Below are positions 21,683-32,983 of a DNA stretch of 64,000 nt, piece by piece; within the stretch, counting starts at the first letter, position 1, and each line of letters opens with the position of its first letter. The translations under genes and the position numbers were made by a program. Under the pieces are notes generated by a model. The model had not been told where the DNA came from. It ran no database searches and saw nothing but the letters and a program-made list of their open reading frames with translations. Location of the stretch: the NCBI GenBank assembly GCA_028023455.1, contig JAQFVV010006198.1:34037979-34101978 (forward strand). The letters run 5' to 3'. This stretch comes from Epiperipatus broadwayi (Eukaryota; Onychophora; Udeonychophora; Euonychophora; Peripatidae).

Positions 21683-22430
21683 TCTCTCCATATAGTAGGG
21701 CCACCTAGTGCAAACCATAGTAAGCAATGGTTGCTAAAAGGTTTATGTGTAAAAACCCTATCTAATGCCTACTCATCCAATATCTCCAGTATAGTTTCTA
21801 GCTTGTGGCTTTCATCAATGAGGACTCTTGGATCTGGGAGCACTGCACCTAGATCTTATCATCTAATGCAACCCTCTAGCAGCTACCTTTCATTTATTTG
21901 ACTGGGCTCATAGTTTTTTTTATAGTTAACTAAATAGGTAAAAGGTGGCTTCTGGAGGGTAGCATTAGATCTTAAGACCTAGGTGCAGTGCTCTCAGATC
22001 CAAGGCTCTTGAATGATAAAAACCACAAGATAGAATCTAGTATGGGAGTATTGGAGAAGTAGGCACTAGATAGAGATTTTATGCACAAACTTTGAGTGGC
22101 GCTACTGTGTGGAAAGTTTTGCCTCTGCGAAAAACAGATTGTGTAAGCCTAAAGAATAGTGATCACGTGATGTTTGATGCACAAATCTTACTAGCATTTA
22201 TTGTTGGCTGCTGGAGGATTGCATTAGATCCTAAGACCTAGATGCAGTGCTTTCATATCCAAGGCTCTTCAACAATGAAAGCCACAAGTCAGAAACTAGT
22301 CTGAAGGTATTGCAGGAATAGGCACTAGAGAGGGGTTTTATGCACAAATTTACTAGCATCCATTGATTACTATGGCTTGCACTAGATAGCACTACAGTAT
22401 GGAGAGTTGACTACAATTTTACATAAGCAT
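21683..22430. mobile_element. Foldback MITE family A, near-full copy plus extra arm
   Basis: A forward arm (21683-21890) faces a reverse arm (about 21940-22180) ending in GATCACGTGATGTTT. A second reverse arm follows (22205-22425). The arms carry the shared blocks CTAATGCAACCC/GCATTAGATC and AGAAACTAGT. The pattern suggests one foldback element with another inserted or partly duplicated next to it. Non-coding. Confidence 0.75.
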
Positions 22431-22677
22431 GTAAAATAAAAAAAAGAGAAGAAATGGATTTTATTACCTTATATTAAAAAAGAGTGAATGGTTGCTTAGA
22501 CAGGTTATTTCTTCACATTCTAATGTACATTTAGTATAGCACCAAAAATACTTATACATTCATTATGAATGGGAAAAATATTGCTGATAAAATCAGTAAG
22601 CATGGGTTCAAAAGCTCTTATGTGGCGAAAAGTGTTTAAATGTGTATTAAAAAGAGAACTCATGAATATGGAATATT

Positions 22678-22835
22678 AACACAGAGACAAAACTCTCCAT
22701 ACATTTGCGCCACTCAATGCAAGCCATATTACATACGTACATATGTTAGTCAGTTTGCTCTGAGTGGGACTACTATATGGAAAATTTTGTCTCTGTGTTA
22801 ACAGCTTGTGTAAGCAGAGGGAATGGATGTTTAAT
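22678..22835. mobile_element. Foldback MITE family A, short copy
   Basis: Inverted ends CACAGAGACAAAACTCTCCA and AAAATTTTGTCTCTGTG bound a much shortened centre. The GTAAGCAGAGGGAATGG block follows. Confidence 0.7.
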
Positions 22836-23302
22836 GATGTAATATGAAATATTATACAGTATATAAAATTACATGACTCGAGAGATCTTAGAAACAAAGT
22901 CAAATCTGTTTTTGCAGAAAATGCAATTATTTGCAATGGAGATTTTTGCATTGCTCATTTTTTACATTACGTGTAGAAACGGAGTTAAGAAAATGAAAAA
23001 TCAAAGAAGCATATTTTATAAATAGATCTGATAATTTGATGAATAACTAGTTTAACTGCAAAATATACACAAATTATGGAAAGTTTGCCAACCATGTTTA
23101 AACATAAACATTGCGTAATTGAAGTTTGAATTTGACTTTAAACCTTAGCTGTAAATTGAATGGTGCTGGGGATGGCATGAAACGTAAATATATATATATA
23201 TATCTGTATATAGTATAATGAAATTTATATGTTTTTATCCCACTTTCTTTGTTTTATTTACACATACCTACCTGAAAATCAAAATATTTCCATTGGTTTT
23301 AG

Positions 23303-23439
23303 AACGATTGGATACAGTTTACCAGATGGTTCCAGTGTACGTCTTCATCCCAAGAAGAGGAATTATTCAAGAAGGGTTTTGATTTGAAGCTGGCTGGAAG
23401 ATCTATTCATTTTGTGATTACTAATAAAACATTCTGCAG
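23303..23439 (+). CDS. Profilin, second coding exon in window
   Basis: Acceptor TTTTAG and donor GTTTGT bound 137 bases, open in phase 0: NDWIQFTRWFQCTSSSQEEE..., then FDLKLAGRSIHFVITNKTFC, with two bases left for a split Ser codon. The LAGRSIHFVITNKTF segment corresponds to the central strands of the profilin fold (family: xGxKYxxxxxxDxxxxG). Phase agrees with both neighbouring exons. The preceding intron is 22.1 kb and filled with transposons; the next is 6.0 kb. Confidence 0.82.
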
Positions 23440-23582
23440 GTTTGTAAAAATGTGTTCACGTTGTAAAAATCATATTATATATATATATTTGCCATAGCTA
23501 TCTAAATTAAGAAGATTATGAGAGAAAATCAAGTAAATATTTGAAAAAAAAATTAAAGCTCCTTATTAATATTTACATTCAT

Positions 23583-23617
23583 TCTCTCTCTCTCTCACAC
23601 ACACACATACACACACA
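23583..23617. repeat. (TC)n(AC)n microsatellite
   Basis: Runs of TC followed by AC dinucleotides within the profilin intron. Confidence 0.9.
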
Positions 23618-25639
23618 AAATTCTTAAGAAGATAAACCTTTGAATTGATTAGCTGTATAAACATAATGCTCCCTAATGTATGCTAAATTTATTATGTGCG
23701 GATGTTAAATGAATGCACTTTCATATTACTGTTTAAGATCTTATATAGATATATAGGTTAAGGTATGATAACAATAACAAATTTCAAATCTGCCAAAATA
23801 TTCTAACGCATTGTTGTTTTCATTCCCTAATTTGCACTCTATATAAGGTCTTAGATATTAAAATGAAAGTGAATCCATTTTTTATATGGGTATAATGGAC
23901 TTTGTATATTAGAGAGTGTTACATCTATATAGCTCAGCACTTTGGAGACTTATCCTACTAACTATTACACATTTGTTAACATTGTAATATTTTATCTTTA
24001 TATATATGTAATAATATTATAATCCGATGTCCGTATTTCTTCAAATCAATATACGTAATCTTATAATTGAATATTTATAAATACAGTAATTTATGCTAAT
24101 ATACAAATACAAACAAGACTTAATTAACAGACAGACAGCAAATGTTAAGATCACAGAATTGTGGGGAGGTTAGCCTTTCAAAGTGTTAGTTGGCAAAGAC
24201 TACAAGGAAAGTCAAAAGAGCTCCTAAGTGGATAAAATTTTTAAAGTTATACTTTATATATATTTAATTACTGTATTTATAAATATTCAATTATAAGATT
24301 ATATATATATATTATAAACATAAATAGTAATAAAAATCTAGAAAACAAAATAACCTTACAATCACAACCTTTTCAGAATTAAGCATTTTAATTGAAGAGG
24401 TGAAGTAGACATCTAAATTTATGAAGAGGGGGGAAAACTCTAGGAAATAATGGAATGTTATAGATATCTTAAAAGAAATAGATAAAGAGATAGAAAAATT
24501 GTTGATGAAACTGCATACTCGATGTCTAAATAATAAATTTTAGCTATATGATTCGAGGAATAAATGATCTTGATACTTACAAAAGATAAAAAAAGATATT
24601 AGAAATGAAGTTATTATTTATTGATGTCTTAGCTTGTTTTTCCATCAATTTTTTTCTCGTTAATATTTTTTCTTAATGACTTATTTAATTTTAAAAAATT
24701 AGACAGCAAAAAAAAAAAAAAAGGTAGCCATATTACCACCAGCAGACCGTGCTGCGACACTTTCGACAACCGGCCCGAAGCTCGCAAGTGATAAATTTAT
24801 ATACGAAAGTGGCTGAAAATTGACAAATAAAAGATAATTGTATTTATTTATTTGAAGAATTACTCTCCAGCTTAAATCTAGAGCAAAATATGTATTCACT
24901 TTATAACGTAATAAATAGGAATGTTATCATCATTATCTTGTTAACTTATTTGCTGAGGCAAATTTCCTTTACATTTTTAAGCCTGGTCTTATGAATTAGC
25001 TGGTCTAATGGTCTTATTAATTTTATATATATATGGATAACTTCTCATTTACACCCATACATACCTAAATATCGCAAACATATGCAGTTTTTATTTTCAT
25101 AATCTGGATTACTGTTCAAAATTATCGAAATAAATCTTTCCCGAATATAACTCGTAATCAAAATTTGATCATGCTTTTCAAATTTATCTCTTTTTCTACA
25201 AAAGTAAAATGTAATCTATTAATGACAGAAAGTCATTCATTACACATCACATCCTGTAGATGTTGCATAATCCTTTGCAGTTCCATGACATATAATCAAG
25301 AATATTATATGAATCTTTAGTAATATCAAGAGTCTTTCTCACCTGTATAATGAAATTCAGTAACTTTTTCATTAACAATGAAAATCATGACAAGATAAGA
25401 GTTTTTACTACTATTTTAAAAACAAAGTAAAAGCAAAACTACAGTTTACAGAAAACCCACACATACAGGAAAATACTTAGCATATACATCCAATGACACC
25501 AGAAACACAAAATATGGAATTATACTATAATCATGGAACAGAGCAAAAGAAGTTTGTTCAGATACCAGCAATTTGAAAAAAGAAAAGATCTATATAGGAC
25601 AAACTCTTATGAAAATTGGTTATCTATCAGCTGTTATTA
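23618..25639. other. Profilin intron, AT-rich; one GC-rich patch
   Basis: Contains a long A-run at about 24706-24722, followed by a GC-rich patch (24723-24790: ACCAGCAGACCGTGC, CAACCGGCCCGAAGC) that is not explained. It may be a SINE or part of an unrecognised repeat. Otherwise featureless. Confidence 0.5.
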
Positions 25640-26104
25640 AGAAAATCTTAGACAACAAAAAGAACCATCAAAAGAAAAAACAATTATCAGTACTGTAGTA
25701 TATTCATACATACCAAAAATAGCAAACAAATTAAAGAAAATTTGCAATTAGTATCAGAACAGCTTTCCAGAGCCATATCACACTACAAGAAATTTTAACA
25801 TCTACAAAACCTGAACTTGGAATACTGAAAAGCAAAAACTGCATCTATGAAGTACCATATAAATGTGGAAGAGTGTATATTGATGAGACCAGTTGTCCCA
25901 TTGAAAAGCGATTGCAAGAGTCCAAACTGATGATTAGGAGAAAGAAATCAGCAGACCATGTATGTACCAATGAATATACGTTTAATTGGAACATACAAAA
26001 ATATTGGATAGAGAGGAAAAGGTACAAAGAAGAAAATTCAAAGAAGCTGCTCACATGACCATGGCGAATAACTCCATTAGTCAACCTAGTATGACTGTAT
26101 ATAA
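25640..26104 (+). pseudogene. Penelope-like element GIY-YIG endonuclease fragment
   Basis: The frame 25800-26058 reads LGILKSKNCIYEVPYKCGRV followed by YIDETSCPIEKRLQESK. It fits the PLE endonuclease pattern (GIYxIxCxCGxxYIGETxRPIxxRIxEH), with Gly of YIGET replaced by Asp and the catalytic-region His of the EH motif replaced by Ser. A downstream W-x-I-ERKRYKEE stretch matches the family's C-terminal part. The RT is missing. Upstream, 25640-25800 reads as broken frame of the linker. It differs from the GIY-YIG at 16000-16230, so two PLE lineages are present. Confidence 0.82.
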
Positions 26105-26395
26105 TATATAGAAATCACTAATCAACTTTGCTCTTAGAAAAAAATGGAGAAATCAGGAGGAACCTCATAGATAAATATATAAAATTTCTACTGACTGTTG
26201 CCTTTGGTAGGATTTCTCATTTTATTAGAACATTACCCTTACAATTTAATATTCAAGAATTTAAGAGTCCAGGTTTTTTTCCATACTAGTACTGTCGCTG
26301 TTCAACACCCGAAAAAGAGAGGAGAATAATATCTTGAAACGTTGTGCATGTACTAACATGTGTGTGCTATTACTAACAGTTGAATGTAATTAGAA
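26105..26395 (+). mobile_element. Penelope-like element 3' non-coding region
   Basis: It follows the endonuclease remnant directly and is colinear with 8517-8775. It contains GAAAAAGAGAGGAGAAT then TCTTGAAACGTTGTG. The AAGA/TCTT pairing followed by GAAAC resembles a weakened hammerhead core. Confidence 0.6.
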
Positions 26396-27860
26396 AATTT
26401 AAATAAAGTTAAATTTTTTTAAAGGCACTCAATATTTAATATTATATTGTGGAAATAGACCATTATATAAATACAGCAAAAATAAAAAAAAAATTGGAAA
26501 TCTTAAATTATCTCCACTGAAGTTTATTTTTAATTTGCTACGTTTATATCAATTGATAGACTAAGGAAAAGAATTTTAAAAAATTAAAGATTGTAATATT
26601 TCTAACTCTAATTTCAAACATTAAAAGAAATGGTGATCATGTGAAGAGTAAATGACATGTACGTAAGTGACTACACTAATTTTGCTATATAATAAATTGT
26701 AGTTATTCTATGCTAGGTACAACATTATTGCTTAATGTGCAATATGTAAATAAAATATATTATTAGTTATGAAGCTAGATTGCTTCAATATATATAACTC
26801 AACTTGTATCAACATATTTATTCGCCATCAATGATAACATTAAACACAATCTGCTATAGAGCAAAAGCCATATTACACATGCTCTGTTGCCGTGCAACGT
26901 GATAAGATAACAACATCATCTATGAAATATAAAGCAAATAGAAAACATCATTCTGATAAACGTTCTTTATTCAGATCTGAATTGACAATCTTAATTACTA
27001 ATGCTACTTTCTAACATAAAAAATGAAAAACATTCTTAAATTGTCTCGTAGAGCTTTAGAATAACTATCATGAAACCAAGGGTCTTTGCATATCAGTTTG
27101 AAAATGTTGTAATAGAGATGATACTCCAAACAAGGCAAATTAAACTGTCCTGTTAGTGCCGCCTAGATCATCAGCACAATTATGGATACTGAAACAATTC
27201 CTATCTATCAATTTGAATTATTATGAAGAATTCTATTATGGGTTTGTCTTGTATCATATTATTTTACTGTTTTATTACTTTTGGCCTATAAAAGTCTCCA
27301 ATTATGAAAATTGGATCTTTATGGTTTGTACAAATTCATTGTATATTTATTTTTTATCATTACTGTACAGCTTAATGACAACATAAGTAAGTGTAAATAT
27401 GAGAAGGAACACAAAATAAACACACCCATTTTTAAATTACGCTATCTCAATTGTTAATTTAAACATTAAAAACAAAAAAAAAAAACCGTTTAATTATTTT
27501 ATAATAATAAAAATTCACTGTAATTAAAATAATAACATCAAACTTTCATATCTATTCAGAATCTTTTTATGCCAAAATAAAATTATTGTAGAATCATGCT
27601 AAAAAGGGAAAAAATAATTCATTTTATAACAAGTAAATAAGCATATTAAATTTTACAATTAATATTAAATTATGCCAAAGTTTGCAGTTTAATACAATTA
27701 TCATTATTATCTTCATTGTTTATTTTCAATTTTTTTTGTTTTTTTTTAAGGTTTTTTTTTTTTGTAGTTATTTTAAAAAAGGGACAATTAGATTTGTCCT
27801 AAAGATCAATATAATAATAAAAGTTATTCTAGTTAAAAGAATTTAATGTTTTTATAATTT
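26396..27860. other. Profilin intron, AT-rich, nothing recognised
   Basis: Homopolymer A and T runs dominate. No exon found. Confidence 0.5.
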
Positions 27861-28190
27861 TATAAACGTTATATATAGAGTTCGCAAAAACAAACTCTTA
27901 ACTAGCTTTAAGAATACCCTCAACCCCAGACCGCGGTTTCTGCATCTAGCGTCGTCAGTGAGGTGTTAGGGATTAAAAATAATAGAACTAGCCTAGCACT
28001 TTATTTAATGCCTAACTATTGAGAAGAAAATTTGAAACTTTCAGACATTCAAATGTTAGGCATTAAATAAAGTGCTAGGCTACTTCTAGTATTTTTAATC
28101 CCTAACACCTCACTGACGACGCTAGATGCAGAAACCGCGGTAAGGCTTGTTAAGAGTTTGTTTTTGCGAACTCTATATATAACGTTTATA
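27861..28190. mobile_element. Near-perfect 330-bp palindromic foldback element
   Basis: The left arm runs from TATAAACGTTATATATAGAG through CCGCGGTTTCTGCATC, GTCGTCAGTGAGGTG and AGTGC/GCACT blocks. It is repeated in reverse on the right, ending AACGTTTATA. A central spacer of about 40 bases separates the arms. The arms are almost identical, so insertion or arm homogenisation is recent. No coding frame. Confidence 0.9.
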
Positions 28191-28314
28191 AATATGAGCT
28201 TTATTAAAATTAGGTCATATGACATCTGACTTGATTTTTTTTATCAATTTATAATTTTATATATATAAATATTTGAAAACCAGGCACTCTTCACAAACCT
28301 GGGAGCTTAATTGT

Positions 28315-28400
28315 AAGTATAGGGGATTTGAACTCAGATTTTCAGGCAACCTTCAACTATCCACACTATCTCATACAACCGCTACACATGACCACACACA
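28315..28400 (-). repeat. SINE family B copy, tRNA-like
   Basis: On the - strand a box-A-like TGTGTAGCGGTTG is followed by GTATGAGATAGTGTGG, a GTTGAAGGTTGCC block and box-B-like GAGTTCAAATCCC. This tRNA-like order supports a tRNA-derived SINE. The flanking CAGCACTCATCAGTTGG (about 28446) recurs as CAGTTGACCCAGG-type sequence near 36816, possibly the SINE body. Confidence 0.5.
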
Positions 28401-29026
28401 TGTAGAAAAGATAAATAATCACCTATATACATATTTCATCTTAAACCAGCACTCATCAGTTGGTCCAGATTATCATCTCCCACACATATATATATAATCA
28501 GTGCTCAGTTTATTTTAAGATAGCAAATCTTCATACTTTAATGGACAGGCTTCAATACACTCCAACCTCCAACTTTTCAGCCATCCATATCATTGAAAAT
28601 CCGATGATGAAAATTCAAATCCCATGCTGATGCTAATATTATTGCCATGCCCATGAATCCCCTATACTGTACTTACCTTTAATTTTATATATATATTAAA
28701 ATTGAAATTTAGTTAAATGATAGTGGTTTCTAGCTTTTGCAGTGTCTGGTGTAATCTCAGCTCAGAGCCTACAGTCTGTGTACTTGCTTTCTAACTGAAA
28801 ACTTTCCTTTAGACATATGTTATTTATAAACCTCTGTAATGTGATATATATTTCAAGATTTTTTAAAAAAATAACATTGGGGATAGTTGTTCTTCATCTG
28901 GTAAAGGCATCAGTTCTGGTGATCATGAAGTGAAATAAGTGTCATCTTGTAGGTTTATAAAGTATATTATCTTTTTATTTTGTTTGGGTTTTAAATTCAT
29001 ATCTGTAATTAGTTGCTGAAAATGTT

Positions 29027-29202
29027 TCTGACGTTGGCTAAGGAAAAAGTTTATTCCGTCTCTTTATTTATTAACAGTAGCTGAGTGCACTTTCGACTAG
29101 CGATACCGGATTCATAGCGCTCATAAGGTGGCTTCTATGCTACTGTTAATAAATAAAAAGTCAGATTAAACCTTTTCCTTAGCCAACGTTAGAAATGTTT
29201 TC
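29027..29202. mobile_element. Palindromic MITE with long inverted ends
   Basis: Left GACGTTGGCTAAGGAAAAAG and right CTTTTCCTTAGCCAACGTT form inverted ends. The inner parts TTTATTAACAGTAGC and GCTACTGTTAATAAA pair as well. About 175 bases, non-coding, within the last profilin intron. Confidence 0.85.
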
Positions 29203-29454
29203 AGAAACAAGATAAGAAAAATGATAACAACTTCAAATCTTAAATTTGTACTTAAAAATCGCTTAAACTTTTTTTATTATTTTTATTTCTGTATTTTCAA
29301 ATGCAATTATTTGCTCATGGAAAGTTTTTTTATTTTAAATTACAATTATTTGCATAGCATTTCAAAATGTAATTAAATTAATAGTTTATAAGATGCTTTT
29401 CATCATTTATTACGTCAATCTTAATGTTTAATATTTCTAATTATTTTATTTTAG

Positions 29455-29602
29455 CATTTATGGTATAGCTGGAGGTAAAGGCCATGGATTGATTGTTTGT
29501 AATCTCCCTTATGGCGTCATGGTATGTGTTTACTCTCACCCCCATCATATGGCTGAAGCCGTTCAGCTGGTGGAACAGTTTGCTGATAAGCTCCGTGCTT
29601 GA
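29455..29602 (+). CDS. Profilin, terminal coding exon with stop
   Basis: After an acceptor ending TTTTAG, one base completes a Ser codon. The exon encodes IYGIAGGKGHGLIVCNLPYG, then VMVCVYSHPHHMAEAVQLVE and QFADKLRA, then TGA. The YGxxGGKG turn, the following hydrophobic strand and the amphipathic C-terminal helix ending in ADKLR are the best-conserved profilin features; the helix forms part of the poly-proline site. The three exons give about 127 residues without the first exon, consistent with a profilin of about 130-140. The 3' UTR follows; its end was not determined. Confidence 0.88.
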
Positions 29603-30340
29603 ACAAAAAATTATGTGATATCAAATAATATTTTTTGTGATTTTTATTTATTTATCTTTTTTTTAAGGCTCAGAAAACTCAAGCATTCATTTTTTTTAAA
29701 TGTTTATTTTTTTTATTGATTTTTATTTTATTTTTTAATGTTTATGAAAATATTCTTTTTACAAAATATTTTCAATATTTATTTATATGTTTAAGCATAC
29801 CTTCAATCAAGTCTTTACTCTTATTTAAGAATTATATTTATTGGAAAATATTCATTATCTTATTTCTTCTTTTCACAGAATGGTTGTTGAGACTTCTCTC
29901 CACCTAAGCGCTATTTTTTCTATGTCGACAGTCATATATTCTCACTCAGATAGTAGTGACTTTAATATTTTCTTTTCTATCATCATTTCTTCTCAAATTA
30001 TTTTATTCTTCACTTTATCCAACTTATTTTTAATTTCATTTTTGTTAAATTCACTTTCACTCTCTGTAGCTCTGTTTTATACAATATTACATTCTACAAT
30101 ATCTTTTGATATTTCTCTTCTTATCTGCATATTGCTTTAAACTGAGTTCAGAGTTTTCAAAATACTCCGTCTTTTATATACTCTCTCTAAAATGTCATTT
30201 CTGCTATTTCTTTCTTTTTATAATTGTACCAATATATTTACTGCTTCTCTGATCTTATATACTTTCAATATCAGATTTTAAAGTATTTCATCTCCTATCA
30301 AAAATATTCACGCTTTGCCGTATTCATTTTATACATTGTA
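29603..30340 (+). other. Profilin 3' UTR or downstream flank
   Basis: T-rich sequence. Open frames at 29716-30140 are low-complexity hydrophobic reading of T-rich DNA with no domain. No clear AATAAA immediately downstream. Confidence 0.4.
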
Positions 30341-30833
30341 TCCCAATGAAAAGGAATCTGGTTTTTTGTCTTCAAGCTGCCTGCAGCGCCATCTCTGATT
30401 AACACAAGTGTTGCAAATCAAATAACTTAGCTATTCACCACAAAAATTTAAGATGCTAGCGTACCTAAAATGTGACAATGTGTTTCATACCTTCGAAGAT
30501 CGTTTTCGATGCAAACCACTTGAAAACATTAATATGGCTCACGACTTCACTGCCTTACTTACTTTGACTCATTTTATACATTTCAGTATCAGTTTTTTTC
30601 AATTTAAAACAAAGTTTAATATTAGTACATTCTTCCATCTTAGTTTAGAGTATGAAACATTTTGTCGTATTTAAATGAGGTAATCGCAATTCAGATGCTC
30701 TACCATTTTAAAATTATTGCGGCGAATAGCTAAGTATGCCACTACTTAACACATGCATTGATTCAGAGATGGCGCTACAGGCAGCTTAGAATGAGACCTA
30801 GTCATTTTTCTCTGGGACACACTGCAGAATAGC
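30341..30833 (-). mobile_element. Mariner relic, internally deleted
   Basis: The ends are inverted: ATCCCAATGAAAAGG plus AGCTGCCTGCAGCGCCATCT on the left, and AGATGGCGCTACAGGCAGCT plus CTGGGACACACTGCAG on the right. On the - strand, around 30580-30620, the sequence reads FKLKKTDTEMYKMSQSK, the start of the mariner transposase helix-turn-helix (FCVKLGKxxTETFEMLQ). The catalytic DDD domain is absent. Two relatives lie at 37299-37703 and 43045-43450. Confidence 0.75.
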
Positions 30834-31337
30834 ACAATGATATTTCTTTTGTAACTTATTAATCATAAAGTAAAAGTCTTCTTCATTTCTCTGCCAGTGA
30901 GATCTGATCATCTCTACAATATATTGTAAAGATCTTACTTCGTTAGTTGCGCTTCTTTTATTTTTCTAACTTTAACGCTAGCCATGTAAAAATGAAGCTA
31001 GATGTATTTTAAAATCAACCGGGGCATCACTAAAATTCAATAAATAAGACCCCCTTTCTAATATACATTTATTTTAAATCTCACTGTATTAGTTTTACTA
31101 ATATTTTTTATAATAGAAATTTACAATAAAGCCAAAGGTAATGTTATTTAAAAATTGAATAAATAACAAAATGTTATTAATAATAAAATAAGTAAAGGAA
31201 TACGATTTTTATTAATACAGTTATAAAAATTGGCAGAAAATTCAAAATAATTAGACTATTGTATGTATTGGTTTTTTTTTTGTGTGTGTGTGTGTGTTTT
31301 TATAAAATCTTTTATTATTGTTTTTTTTTTTTTTACA
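30834..31337. other. Intergenic AT-rich DNA, with a GT microsatellite
   Basis: A short (GT)n run lies near 31283. Nothing else recognised. Confidence 0.5.
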
Positions 31338-31405
31338 GTTTCCACTGTCTGACATTTTTCTTCAGAATTTGAAATCTGAAGATAATTAATAGGACAGTTG
31401 AAATT
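31338..31405. ncRNA. Head-to-head pair of decayed hammerhead-like cores
   Basis: The - strand copy reads CTGAAGA, spacer with ATGTC/GACAGT, then GGAAAC. The + strand copy reads CTGAAGA, spacer ending GGACAGTT, then GAAA. Both are degenerate in stem II, but the head-to-head layout matches that at 459-566. Confidence 0.3.
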
Positions 31406-31603
31406 GCAAAGAAGAACAATAACAAAGAACATTATAAAAGTAAAACAATGCGCAAAAAATAAGTACTTTAATTTTATTAAATCTAAAACCAATGAGAAAT
31501 AAAATATATAGGAAAATACAAGTATATATTTCTTATAACAACTCCCCTCATGTACACTTTAATGCAAAAGATTTTTTATATAACTTCTTTATTTTCCTGA
31601 CAG

Positions 31604-31630
31604 TTTCGACTGTCCTGCAGTCTTCATCAG
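31604..31630 (-). ncRNA. Hammerhead-ribozyme-like core, consensus CTGATGA
   Basis: On the - strand: CTGATGA, then A, a perfect GACTG/CAGTC stem around CAGGA, then GAAA. The core boxes match the hammerhead consensus exactly. The bases after GAAA (CTGTCAGG) do not form an obvious stem III, so activity cannot be claimed. Confidence 0.45.
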
Positions 31631-31679
31631 AGCATTATCAATTTCCTCTACCTTTAAAAATACAAGTAGTGAGATAATA

Positions 31680-32880
31680 ATTATTATATTAGCATAACAA
31701 ACTTACATCTTCTATTTAATGTTTGTACTGATATTTATATAAAATATAACTTGCATTCTGAATATTATGTTTATTTAACCTTAACAGTAAAAACTGGAAC
31801 AATTCATATTTGAAAGTCTGTAAATTTCAATTTTAAAAAAATAATAATAACGCTAATGAGTGACTTAACTTGTGAAGATACCTTAAGAATTGTGTTCAAA
31901 TGATTATACTAGAGGGTTTTTTTTAAGAAAAAAAAAAGGGGCAAATTTGACACCTTTGTGTTTTTAAGATTGTATATATATATTTATTTGCCAGTATACG
32001 TATAAATATATGTAAACATTGTTATGACAATCTGAAATGACTATTTACAAAACCAATGCAAAACTGTAATTTTTTTTATATGTGCAATAATAACTTCAAA
32101 AATGGTAATATATTTTGTAACAAAAAAGTGTACTTTTTCATGTCTTCACTTCGTTATTTTAAAGCCCGTTAATTACTCTGTAAATAGAAATTTAAATGCT
32201 CAATATTGTAAATACATCTTTATTTCTAAGCTTGAGATTTCTGATTCTTTTTTTAAACAAAACGCATTTTATGTCATTGCTGCAAATCTGTAACTTTTAT
32301 TAAACAAATTATTTGTTGTTTCATACTTAAATGTCAATAAGAGCACAAAATTTAGTATTGCTATGTAAATACATTTTCACAATCATTCCATAAAACCGTT
32401 TGACATGTGACTAGTTTATGTTCAAAAAATGAAAAAGGGTGGCAAATGGTAAAGCATAATGCAAATGTTCGGTTATGGTTTCTGCATTTGAAATATCTAA
32501 TACAGTATGTAATATAAAGATTACGGAAACTATGCTTAAGACCGGATTTCATAATTTTATTTATCGTAAGTAAAATTTACAACATTATTAACATTTTTTT
32601 TTTTAATTATTACAAAATTTTTAAATGACGAACATGAATCTCTGCTTTGGTTTATATGCAACAAAAAACTGGATAAGTATTTTTAATACAAACAGCCTTT
32701 TTTTTTTAATTAAAAAAATTGTTTAAAGCACGTTTTTTAAAATTACTTTGCAAAAGAAAGTGATAAAGATTTAAATTGTTCCTATAATTTATTCAACATG
32801 AGCTAAAATTAATTTAAATATTTTCTAGATATTATAATTACTTAAATGATACATGAATTTGTCTACAGTACAGACTTGTT
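31680..32880. other. Intergenic AT-rich DNA, nothing recognised
   Basis: Homopolymer-rich. Two open frames (32102-32293 and 32361-32552) show no domain. Confidence 0.5.
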
Positions 32881-32910
32881 CATACCTGCACTCCAATATG
32901 TAATATATAG

Positions 32911-32983
32911 GGGGTTTGAACTATGAGATAGCATGGATAGTTGAGGGTCATGTGTAAGTCTGAGTTCAAACCCCTATATGTTA
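32911..32983 (+). repeat. SINE family B copy
   Basis: ATGAGATAGCATGGATAGTT, GAGGGTCATGTGTAAG and GAGTTCAAACCCC match the arms of the hairpin at 19560-19668. A reversed GGGGTTTGAAC at its left edge makes short inverted ends. Confidence 0.5.

Noticed and set aside
27156-27386. 76-codon frame resembling a membrane protein
   Set aside because: AT-rich hydrophobic reading with no conserved motif.
29716-30140. Overlapping open frames downstream of profilin
   Set aside because: T-rich DNA read as Phe/Leu/Ile; no domain or splice support.
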